This document shows, piece after piece, positions 1 to 5,490 of a stretch of 5,950 nt of DNA. Position numbers and translations under genes: made by a program. Numbering within the stretch: position 1 is the first letter of the stretch; the number at the start of each line of letters is the position of its first letter. Origin of the DNA: DATJHM01 sp035493895 (lineage in GTDB: Bacteria; Chloroflexota; Ktedonobacteria; Ktedonobacterales; Ktedonobacteraceae); NCBI GenBank assembly GCA_035493895.1, contig DATJHM010000002.1:1-5950 (forward strand), given 5' to 3'. Under the pieces are notes generated by a model. It made no database searches, was not told the origin of the DNA, and was given only the letters and a program-made list of their open reading frames with translations.

Positions 1-135
1 AACCTCTCGTCAAATGGTTCCATCGCAGCCGGAAGTTCGCTGGTTGTATCGCCCTCTTTCGAGGCGAACTGGAGCGGCACGAATGCTGCACCGACGGCAT
101 TCACGCTCAATGGAGCCGCGTGTAGTGTCGTCTAG
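1..135 (+). CDS. C-terminal end of a secreted protein with a CBM2-like carbohydrate-binding module (5' partial)
   Basis: Frame 1 is open from the window edge to TAG at 133-135, giving 44 residues. The tail contains NGSIAAGSS, an FEANWSGTN segment, then APTAFTLNGAACS just before the stop. This matches the well-known C-terminal end of family-2 carbohydrate-binding modules (WSGSN-APTSFTLNGTAC type), including a conserved Trp and the terminal Cys that in this family usually forms a disulfide with a Cys near the module's N-terminus. CBM2 modules bind cellulose, chitin or xylan and sit at the end of secreted glycoside hydrolases, esterases or polysaccharide oxygenases. The catalytic part lies upstream of the window, so the enzyme activity cannot be named. 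The protein should act outside the cell. The family call rests on this short tail only, but the pattern is distinctive. Confidence 0.8.
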   Translation, partial: NLSSNGSIAAGSSLVVSPSFEANWSGTNAAPTAFTLNGAACSVV

Positions 136-150
136 ACGAAACCTGAAAAT

Positions 151-204
151 CACGTAGTCTCCCGCTTCTCAACAGCTTTCTGCTGAGAAGCGGGAGACTA
201 CGTG
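151..204. terminator. Long perfect hairpin between convergent genes, probable bidirectional terminator
   Basis: Positions 151-171 and 184-204 are perfect reverse complements (21 bp). The 12-base interior can add three more pairs (173-175 with 180-182) after one A-C mismatch, leaving a CTTT loop. It lies 15 bases after the stop of the CBM2 gene (+) and about 113 bases after the stop of the acyltransferase gene (-). There is no good U-run on the + side (taaattg follows). On the - side the stem is followed by ATTTTC, a weak U-tract. Position between two convergent gene ends supports a transcription-stopping or mRNA 3'-end-protecting role, although the stem is longer than in a typical intrinsic terminator. 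Confidence 0.65.
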
Positions 205-223
205 TAAATTGTGAACGACGGCA

Positions 224-246
224 CAGTGGCACTGATCGCAGCGATC
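224..246. repeat. Two abutting odd-length palindromes in the convergent intergenic region
   Basis: CAGTGGCACTG (224-234) and GATCGCAGCGATC (234-246) are perfect palindromes around a central base and share G234. An 8-bp inverted pair, GAACGACG (213-220) and CGTCGTTC (292-299), brackets them. They lie downstream of both convergent genes, so a promoter-operator role is unlikely. A second folded 3'-end structure of the acyltransferase transcript is possible. The rest of 205-317 shows no convincing gene. Confidence 0.3.
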
Positions 247-317
247 CTTGCGCAGACCCTGACACTCTTGCCACCAACCGGTATGAGCCAGCGTCGTTCG
301 CGCAGTGCGTCAAGGCC

Positions 318-1508
318 TCAGAGGATCCTGGACGCAAACGGGATCTTACGGACCAGAAAGGCGAGCGCGAAGCAGAGTGGAACCCCGATCAGCGCAGCCA
401 GGGCGAATTTGAGCAACGACTCAATGTGGACCCCACGTAACGCGAGCGCCAGCAGGACGATGGTGGGAATATGAATGATGTAGACGGTAAATGCCTGCTG
501 TGACAGGAAGCGACCCAGGCGGGTCTGGCGGTTCAAGATGTGGCGGAAGAAGGTGAGCAGAGCCAGGCATATCCCTACCGAGAAGATACTGTCCCAGAGG
601 GCGTACGCGGCAGACTGCAAGGTCCCGTGGCCCAGAAAAGCTATCCCACTGGAGAGTGCCAGGGGAGCAAGCAGGATCGTTGCCACAAGCGCGACCACGA
701 ACCCGACTTTGCCCATCGTGCCGGGGATGGTCTCTAACCAGTTCCGACGAAAAGCGATGATCCCAAGGATAAAGAAACTCAGGTACTGTGGCAAGTATGC
801 AAGGGTCGGAAAACCCAGGATCGGGATGGACATGCCCAGAGGTACCACGATGCGTATCAGGTAGCTCGCCAGTGCCAGTATCAGAACGAAGATGCCCATG
901 GCCCGGTAGCTCGGCGGGCTAAAGACGTGCTCGGCAGGCTGGACCCTGATGTGTACCAACCTCCGCCAGATGATATAGCCCAGGCTGAAGAACAACAGCA
1001 TCTCCGCGAACCAGAGCGGACCCACCCCGAGCAAGGAGGGAAATTTTTGCCAGGTGAATGGCGTCGTAATATGGGTGAGGCTGGCAGGCATCTGATAGAC
1101 GCCGATGAATGCAATGGGACTGAGCACCAACACGTAGATGACCAGAGGGATGCCCAGACGTAGCAGGCGATCTTTGGAATAGGCGCCGAATCCCTTTCGT
1201 GCAAATGAGCCGGGCGTGAAGTAGCCTGAGATCCAGAAGAAGCAACCCATAAAATAGGACTGATTAATGAGCACAAACATCGAGAGCAGTAATTGCGCCA
1301 TGGGGTCAGGAATTTCTATGTAGTAGAACGTAGCCGCGGCCCCATAGATCACCGCCAGATGATGCAATACCACCAGGATCGTCAGCGCGGCCCGCAAATG
1401 GTCGAGAAAGAAGAGGCGCACCCGACTGGTTCCCTGTGGGGCTGACTGGAGGGAGACCGTGTCTCCACTAACGCTCTCTGGTGTTGTCTGTTCCGGCAGA
1501 GATGACAT
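318..1508 (-). CDS. Acyltransferase family 3 integral membrane protein (OpgC/MdoC-like)
   Basis: This 396-residue protein is almost entirely hydrophobic helices after a polar, Ser/Thr-rich N-terminus of about 30 residues. Family signs, in order, are FLDHLRAALTILVVLHH (residues 34-50) with the His pair at the end of the first membrane helix; YSKDRLLRLGIPLVIYVL (110-127), where the Arg-rich loop leads into a helix; GPLWFAEMLLFF (163-174); SFFILGIIAFRRNWLE (244-259); and a C-terminal helix with FTVYIIHIPTIVLL (340-353). These are typical of the acyltransferase-3 group that includes glucan-modifying OpgC. Such proteins transfer acyl groups (acetyl, succinyl) across the membrane onto sugars, lipids or antibiotics. 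The acceptor here is unknown. About ten membrane segments are expected. The ATG start is supported by GAAAGGAAG at 1517-1525, 8 bases upstream. The gene is single, convergent with the CBM2 gene and divergent from the transporter operon. No truncation is seen. Confidence 0.85.
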   Translation of the reverse strand: MSSLPEQTTPESVSGDTVSLQSAPQGTSRVRLFFLDHLRAALTILVVLHHLAVIYGAAATFYYIEIPDPMAQLLLSMFVLINQSYFMGCFFWISGYFTPGSFARKGFGAYSKDRLLRLGIPLVIYVLVLSPIAFIGVYQMPASLTHITTPFTWQKFPSLLGVGPLWFAEMLLFFSLGYIIWRRLVHIRVQPAEHVFSPPSYRAMGIFVLILALASYLIRIVVPLGMSIPILGFPTLAYLPQYLSFFILGIIAFRRNWLETIPGTMGKVGFVVALVATILLAPLALSSGIAFLGHGTLQSAAYALWDSIFSVGICLALLTFFRHILNRQTRLGRFLSQQAFTVYIIHIPTIVLLALALRGVHIESLLKFALAALIGVPLCFALAFLVRKIPFASRIL

Positions 1509-1556
1509 CTTGGTTTCTTCCTTTCAGAGCATGAGAAAGCTTTATTCCTTGTGCTG

Positions 1557-1562
1557 AGTATA
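1557..1562 (-). promoter_or_regulatory. Candidate -10 box for the acyltransferase gene
   Basis: On the minus strand TATACT matches five of six bases of the TATAAT consensus and lies 48 bases before the acyltransferase ATG. A TTGACA-like hexamer at normal spacing is not evident (ATGCAT at 17 bp), so either an activator or a different sigma factor would be needed, or the match is chance. Confidence 0.3.
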
Positions 1563-1600
1563 GCCAGCCTGAGAGGACGATGCATGGCCCATTGGTCACG

Positions 1601-1669
1601 AGTCATGGACCTATTCAGGCTCTGGCTGCTATGACTCGCGTCATAGGCGTACTTGCCAGACCTATGACT
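1601..1669. promoter_or_regulatory. Cluster of repeated CTATGACT/AGTCATAG elements, candidate regulator binding region
   Basis: The core is a perfect 7-bp inverted repeat, CTATGAC-tcgc-GTCATAG (1629-1646). CTATGACT recurs at 1662-1669, starting 33 bases (about three helical turns) after the first copy, and a shorter copy AGTCAT lies at 1601-1606. The cluster sits in the divergent intergenic region, upstream of the acyltransferase start and about 180 bases before the transporter -35 box. This fits a dimeric DNA-binding regulator acting on one or both genes. The regulator is not encoded in the window. Confidence 0.45.
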
Positions 1670-1788
1670 GCAAACATTGGTGAGCAAGAAGGATAATGAA
1701 GTATATTCCAGAAAACAAGCACATCTCCAGTACCAGGTCTCTGGCTTCGCTCTGCCGGGCATATGTGAGCGCGTCGAAGCAAAAAGTT

Positions 1789-1807
1789 CAGAAAAGTAGA
1801 TTTTCTG
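1789..1807. repeat. A/T-rich dyad, CAGAAAA-gtaga-TTTTCTG
   Basis: Seven-base perfect arms (1789-1795 and 1801-1807) are separated by five bases. It is centred about 50 bases upstream of the transporter -35 hexamer, where an activator site would be plausible. It could also fold as a small hairpin. Nothing else in the sequence identifies what binds there. Confidence 0.35.
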
Positions 1808-1834
1808 TTGATCGAGGAATGCTTGCCAATGGAG

Positions 1835-1876
1835 AAAAAAACGCTCTTGACAGCAGGGCTTTCCTCATGGCATGAT
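1835..1876 (+). promoter_or_regulatory. Strong sigma-70-type promoter for the liv transporter operon
   Basis: A perfect -35 hexamer TTGACA lies at 1847-1852. With an 18-bp spacer, the -10 hexamer CATGAT (1871-1876, four of six to TATAAT) follows, preceded by TG at 1868-1869, giving an extended -10 (TGnCATGAT). Seven consecutive A residues at 1835-1841, just upstream of the -35 box, resemble a proximal UP element. Transcription would start near 1883, leaving a leader of about 67 bases before the livH start at 1950. This also argues against the ATG at 1893 as the real start. Confidence 0.6.
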
Positions 1877-1906
1877 ACATAAAACATGAATCATGTGTCA
1901 TGTTTT
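1865..1906. promoter_or_regulatory. Operator-like cluster of TCATG/CATGA half-sites over the -10 and transcription start
   Basis: Five copies of TCATG or its complement CATGA fall at 1865, 1871, 1885, 1891 and 1898. They form overlapping palindromes: TCATG-G-CATGA (1865-1875), CATGA-A-TCATG (1885-1895), and a longer one with perfect 9-bp arms, AAAACATGA (1881-1889) and TCATGTTTT (1898-1906), spaced by 8 bases. Placed across the -10 box and predicted start, they would suit a repressor that blocks RNA polymerase. The binding protein is not identified. Confidence 0.55.
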
Positions 1907-1936
1907 GCATTGGCACACCGATGTTGTAGCCGGGAC

Positions 1937-1941
1937 GGAGG
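1937..1941 (+). promoter_or_regulatory. Ribosome binding site that fixes the livH start
   Basis: GGAGG lies 8 bases before the ATG at 1950. The in-frame ATG at 1893 has no comparable site and would add 19 residues (with His, Cys and Asp) that do not fit the family's N-terminus. The 1950 start gives MVAFLQVVIAGLVSGSLYGL, the usual beginning of a LivH protein. Confidence 0.8.
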
Positions 1942-1949
1942 CAAATGCA

Positions 1950-2867
1950 ATGGTCGCATTTTTGCAGGTCGTCATCGCAGGTCTGGTGAGCGGCAGTCTG
2001 TACGGGCTCTTAGCTCTGGGCATCGTCTTGATCTATCGCACCACGGGGGTCCTCAACTTTGCGTATGGCGCAATCGCATCCCTGTGTGCCGGTTTCCTCT
2101 ATATTTTAGTGACGGGACCACAACTCAACTTCTGGCTGGCCCTGCTCATCACTCTCTTGTTTGCGCTGGCTGTGGGTATTGTATTGGAACGTGGTTTCGC
2201 CCGGCCGGTGCTCCATGCGCCGGTATTTACAAAAGCAATCGCTACGCTGGCTCTGGCGCTCGTGCTGGAGACGATCACACAGGCCATCTGGCCCCAGCTT
2301 GCCGAGGTGCAGCATTTTTCGACACCATTTGAAGGGCAGGCCATCCGTCTGGGCGGACTGTATATCTCGGCCATCGATGTTGTGATTCTGGTCGTTACAG
2401 CCCTGCTCATGCTCGCGTTACATCTTTTCCTCACGCATAGTCGCCTGGGCATTGCGATGCGCGCCATGGCTGATAGTATTCCGGCCACCCGTTTGATGGG
2501 GGCCTCAGTGGGGCGTATCTTTATGCTCGTCTGGGCTGTAAGCTCACTGATCGCAGCCCTGAGCGGCGTTTTGCTTGCCGGTCAGCAAGAATTGATTAAT
2601 GTGCAATTTATGGACCCTGTCTTGCTACCCGCTTTTATCGGGGCCGTTCTGGGTGGACTGGATAGCTTGCCGGGGGCGATGATTGGTGGCATCCTGATCG
2701 GCCTCGCTACAAATATTCTGGCGTATGTCCTGGCCGGGCACACACTGGGATCATTGAATATCAGCGACCCGGCCATTCGCGAAACACTGATCTTTGGCGC
2801 TTTTGTTCTCGTGCTACTGGTCAGGCCCCAGGGTCTGCGGGGTCGCGCGCTCCTGCGACGGGTGTAG
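1950..2867 (+). CDS. livH: HAAT-type ABC transporter permease, LivH family
   Basis: This 305-residue membrane protein has the usual LivH length. It begins with GLVSGSLYGLLALGIVLIY (residues 11-29) followed by TGVLNFAYGAIASL (32-45), the hallmark start of LivH. A cytoplasmic loop at 164-190 (SRLGIAMRAMADSIPATRLMGASVGRI) is the coupling region that contacts the ATPases. GAVLGGLDSLPGAMIGGILIGL (231-252) and VRPQGLRG near the C-terminus are also family-typical. About eight membrane segments are expected. It should pair with LivM as one half of the channel that imports branched-chain amino acids or related substrates such as amides or short carboxylates; sequence alone does not tell which. It is the first gene of a four-gene operon, read from the promoter at 1847-1876. 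livM follows 15 bases later. Confidence 0.9.
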   Translation: MVAFLQVVIAGLVSGSLYGLLALGIVLIYRTTGVLNFAYGAIASLCAGFLYILVTGPQLNFWLALLITLLFALAVGIVLERGFARPVLHAPVFTKAIATLALALVLETITQAIWPQLAEVQHFSTPFEGQAIRLGGLYISAIDVVILVVTALLMLALHLFLTHSRLGIAMRAMADSIPATRLMGASVGRIFMLVWAVSSLIAALSGVLLAGQQELINVQFMDPVLLPAFIGAVLGGLDSLPGAMIGGILIGLATNILAYVLAGHTLGSLNISDPAIRETLIFGAFVLVLLVRPQGLRGRALLRRV

Positions 2868-2882
2868 CAAAGGAGACTTCTT

Positions 2883-3974
2883 ATGGCAAGCAAGCAAACA
2901 ATTGACCAGGAGATGGCGCAAGACGCGGCGAAAAATACCCAGAGCACGAACAGTATCTATCGGTATATCTCTGCGTATCGTGGCTGGCTGGCGAGTGGGA
3001 TCGGGTTGCTGCTCGTGGGCCTGTTGCCGACCATCTATGATCAGATTTTTGGTTTCAGCGCCGGTTTTGAATTGCACCGCGTCTCCTTGATCGGGATATT
3101 TATCATCGCCGCTCTGGCGCAGAATGTGCTTACGGGTTACGCAGCACAACCTTCGCTGGGTAATGCGGCCTTCTTCGGCGTGAGCGCATACATTCTGACG
3201 TGGCTCACCAGCGATCTCAATCAGCCGTACTGGCTTGGCATCCTGGCGGCGGTGCTCGTCTCGGCGAGCCTGGGCGTGATTGTGGGGAGTCCGGCCCTGC
3301 GCATCTCCGGCGCACATCTGGCCGTGGCCACGCTGGGTCTGGTGACAACCGTGGGAGCGCTGTTGAAATTGTGGGATACTACGGCAGGTCGCCAGAACTA
3401 CGATCTTACCAATGTGCCTGATGTGCTGAACGATGATCATGCGCTCTATTACATTGTCTTTGTAATCGTGGTGGTTCTGCTCTTCTTGATCTACCACCTC
3501 TTGCGCTCGCGGGTCGGTCGGGCCTGGGTTGCGATCCGTGACAACGAGACCGCAGCGGAGGCGTTTGGCATTCACCTGACGAAATATAAGCTCCAGGCGT
3601 TTGTGATCAGCGCGGCTCTGACTGGTCTGGCCGGGGCATTCTACGCGACCTGGGCGACAACTGCAACTTCGAGCATGTCCAGCTCGGATCAGACGATCGC
3701 TTTTCTCGCGATGATCGTGGTGGGAGGACTGGGTTCGCTGACGGGCTCGGTCCTGGGAGCAATTTTTGTCGGCTTTCTGCCCCTGCTGCTTGGCCAGTTG
3801 CCCAATCCCCTGGTCATAGGCACGTTCCAACTCCAGGTCTCAACGCTGCTCACTGGCATCTACGGTCTGCTTCTGCTCCTGACCCTGATCTTCTTTCCCG
3901 CTGGATTGAGTAGCCTGGGGACGCGGGGCCGAAACATACTCCGGCGCAACAGCAAACGAGGAGGTGCGCAATGA
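2883..3974 (+). CDS. livM: HAAT-type ABC transporter permease, LivM family
   Basis: The protein has 363 residues, starts at ATG after AAAGGAGA (2869-2876) and ends in a TGA that overlaps the livG start (ATGA, 3971-3974). A polar tail of about 35 residues precedes the first membrane helix. LivM features are NVLTGYAAQPSLGNAAFFGVSAY (residues 81-103, normally GYAGQ-SLG), LRISGAHLAVATLGL (139-153), the coupling loop SRVGRAWVAIRDNETAAEAFGI (209-230) with TKYKLQAFVISAALTGLAGAFYA (233-255), and VVGGLGSLTGSVLGA (279-293). It should form the channel with LivH. The stretch after the LRISG helix reads TTAGRQNYDLTNVP where most LivM proteins have a Gly-rich TGG-nG motif. This deviation is the one unusual point and might reflect a different substrate, which is inference. 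Confidence 0.9.
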   Translation: MASKQTIDQEMAQDAAKNTQSTNSIYRYISAYRGWLASGIGLLLVGLLPTIYDQIFGFSAGFELHRVSLIGIFIIAALAQNVLTGYAAQPSLGNAAFFGVSAYILTWLTSDLNQPYWLGILAAVLVSASLGVIVGSPALRISGAHLAVATLGLVTTVGALLKLWDTTAGRQNYDLTNVPDVLNDDHALYYIVFVIVVVLLFLIYHLLRSRVGRAWVAIRDNETAAEAFGIHLTKYKLQAFVISAALTGLAGAFYATWATTATSSMSSSDQTIAFLAMIVVGGLGSLTGSVLGAIFVGFLPLLLGQLPNPLVIGTFQLQVSTLLTGIYGLLLLLTLIFFPAGLSSLGTRGRNILRRNSKRGGAQ

Positions 3975-4795
3975 GTGAAACGCAGGCAAGCCCGTTGTTA
4001 GAGATTCGCGGTCTGACCGTACGCTTCGGTGGGCTGGTCGCCGTCAATGAACTGGATCTACACATCGCCGAGGGGGAGATCTTCGCTCTTGTGGGACCCA
4101 ATGGAGCAGGCAAAACCACGGTGCTCAATTGTATCAGCGGATTGATCAAGCCTGCTGCTGGCAATATCCGCTTCACGGATCATGAGTTGTTGAAACTGCC
4201 TGCACACAAACGTGCATCCCTGGGTATTGGACGAACCTTCCAGCAATTGCAGCTTTTCACCAGCATGAGCGTGCTCGACAATCTGCTCACCGCTCAGCAT
4301 ACGCATTTGCGTTCCGGTGTCCTCACGGGCCTTTTGCCATTTGGTCCAGCTAAACGCGAAGACGCCAGAGCCCGCGAGCAGGCCCGCGCAACGCTGGCTT
4401 TGCTCGGACTCGACGCCTACGCGCACCGCATCGCGGGTTCCCTGCCCTTTGGCGCGCAGAAACTTATAGGCGTAGCTCGTGCGCTTGTGTTGCATCCTCG
4501 TCTGGTCTTGCTCGATGAACCAGCGGCGGGTGTGCCGCCTGCGGAAGTGGACGAACTGGCTGCCAGCTTGCATGCGTGGCGAGACAAACTGGGCACGACG
4601 CTGCTTTTAATCGAACACAATATGCATATTGTGCAGACAGTGGCCGATCGCGTCTGTGTCCTGGACTACGGCAGCAAGCTGGCTGAGGGCGTCCCAAAGG
4701 ACGTATTGAGCAATCCCGCAGTCCTGGAGGCATATTTAGGGCGCGGGGGCAGTAGAAAAAGGCAATCTCAGGGGGTGTCTCATGTTGAAGGTTGA
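3971..4795 (+). CDS. livG: HAAT-type ABC transporter ATP-binding protein, LivG family
   Basis: This 274-residue cytoplasmic ATPase starts at ATG after GAGGAGGT (3958-3965). Walker A is GPNGAGKT (residues 42-49), the Q-loop is TFQQLQLF (Gln91), the signature is the Liv-type SLPFGAQKL (157-165) instead of LSGGQ, Walker B is LVLLDEP (178-184, Asp182/Glu183), and the switch His is in IEHNMH (His216). The long insert at about 110-146 between Q-loop and signature is typical of LivG rather than LivF. The segment after Walker B is AAGVPPAE, where LivG proteins usually have AAGLNPxE. It would hydrolyse ATP with LivF to drive import through LivH/LivM. Its last 14 bases overlap livF, pointing to coupled translation. 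Confidence 0.9.
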   Translation: MSETQASPLLEIRGLTVRFGGLVAVNELDLHIAEGEIFALVGPNGAGKTTVLNCISGLIKPAAGNIRFTDHELLKLPAHKRASLGIGRTFQQLQLFTSMSVLDNLLTAQHTHLRSGVLTGLLPFGPAKREDARAREQARATLALLGLDAYAHRIAGSLPFGAQKLIGVARALVLHPRLVLLDEPAAGVPPAEVDELAASLHAWRDKLGTTLLLIEHNMHIVQTVADRVCVLDYGSKLAEGVPKDVLSNPAVLEAYLGRGGSRKRQSQGVSHVEG

Positions 4796-5489
4796 GCAAC
4801 TGCGCGCCGGGTATGGTGCGCTGGAAGTGCTGCATGGTATCTCGTTCGAGGTGCCAGATGGTGCAATTGTCGCCATCCTGGGTGCGAACGGAGCGGGCAA
4901 AACGACGCTGATGCGGGCGCTCACCGGGCTCATCCCCACGCAGGATGGTAGGATCGAGCTGGATGGGAACCCCCTGGAGCGTCTCCCGGTCGAGCAACGC
5001 CTGCGTATGGGACTGGCGCTTGTGCCCGAGGGACGCGACCTCTTTGGCTCGCTGACCGTACGCGAAAATCTGTTGATGGGAGCCTACACGCGCCACTCGC
5101 GAGCCGAGATCGAACATGATATTGAGCACATCCTGACGCGTTTCCCACGCCTGAAGACTCGTTTGCAGGCGCACGCTGCCAGCCTGAGCGGAGGAGAGGG
5201 CCAGATGCTCGCCATAGGGCGTGCGCTGATGGCGCATCCTCGCCTGCTCTTGCTGGACGAGCCGTCGCACGGTCTCGCCCCGGTCATCGTCGAAACGGTC
5301 TTCGACGTGATCAGTCAGCTCAACCGTGACGAAGGTTTAACGATTGTGTTGGTCGAGCAAAACGCGCATCAGGCCCTCGACATTGCGCAGACTGCCTATG
5401 TCTTACAGAGTGGCAGTATCGTTCTGCGCGGCGAAACAACGGATCTGGCGAGCAATCAGGCGGTACAGGAATTGTATATGGGCGGATAG
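4782..5489 (+). CDS. livF: HAAT-type ABC transporter ATP-binding protein, LivF family
   Basis: The protein has 235 residues, the normal LivF length. Its ATG lies inside the end of livG, with AGGGGGTG at 4770-4777 as the ribosome site. Motifs are Walker A GANGAGKT (34-41); the LivF-type Q-loop VPEGRDLFGSLTVREN (81-96, Glu in the Gln position as is usual in LivF); signature LSGGEGQMLAIGRAL (135-149), where the family usually reads LSGGEQQ; Walker B LLLLDEPSHGLAP (155-167), with His163 where Leu is usual; and the LivF-type switch LVEQNAH (190-196), with Gln in place of His. These fit an active partner of LivG. It is the last gene of the operon, and its TAG is separated by one base from the stop of the convergent ligase gene. 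No binding-protein gene follows. Confidence 0.9.
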   Translation: MLKVEQLRAGYGALEVLHGISFEVPDGAIVAILGANGAGKTTLMRALTGLIPTQDGRIELDGNPLERLPVEQRLRMGLALVPEGRDLFGSLTVRENLLMGAYTRHSRAEIEHDIEHILTRFPRLKTRLQAHAASLSGGEGQMLAIGRALMAHPRLLLLDEPSHGLAPVIVETVFDVISQLNRDEGLTIVLVEQNAHQALDIAQTAYVLQSGSIVLRGETTDLASNQAVQELYMGG

Positions 5490-5490
5490 A

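Noticed and set aside
107..337. Minus-strand 76-codon frame over the hairpin region
   Set aside because: It reads through the 21-bp stem and overlaps the ends of both neighbouring genes, with no family resemblance.
1615..1887. Possible 90-codon minus-strand gene in the intergenic region
   Set aside because: No ribosome site, no recognisable domain, unlikely composition, and it would run through the promoter and operator-like elements.
1893..1949. Upstream ATG that would extend livH by 19 residues
   Set aside because: It lies within the operator cluster about 10 bases after the predicted transcription start, has no ribosome site, and the extension does not resemble LivH. GGAGG at 1937-1941 favours the start at 1950.
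1886..2332. Plus-strand 148-codon frame overlapping the start of livH
   Set aside because: It is an alternative frame of the livH coding region, rich in Cys, His and Arg without a domain pattern.
2814..3830. Minus-strand open frame of 338 codons opposite livM
   Set aside because: It is rich in Arg, Gln and His with no domain pattern and lies antisense to a clear LivM gene, so it is a shadow frame.
4464..5270. Minus-strand open frame of 268 codons opposite livG/livF
   Set aside because: It spans the antisense of both ATPase genes, has no recognisable motif, and the + strand frames carry intact Walker A, signature and Walker B motifs.
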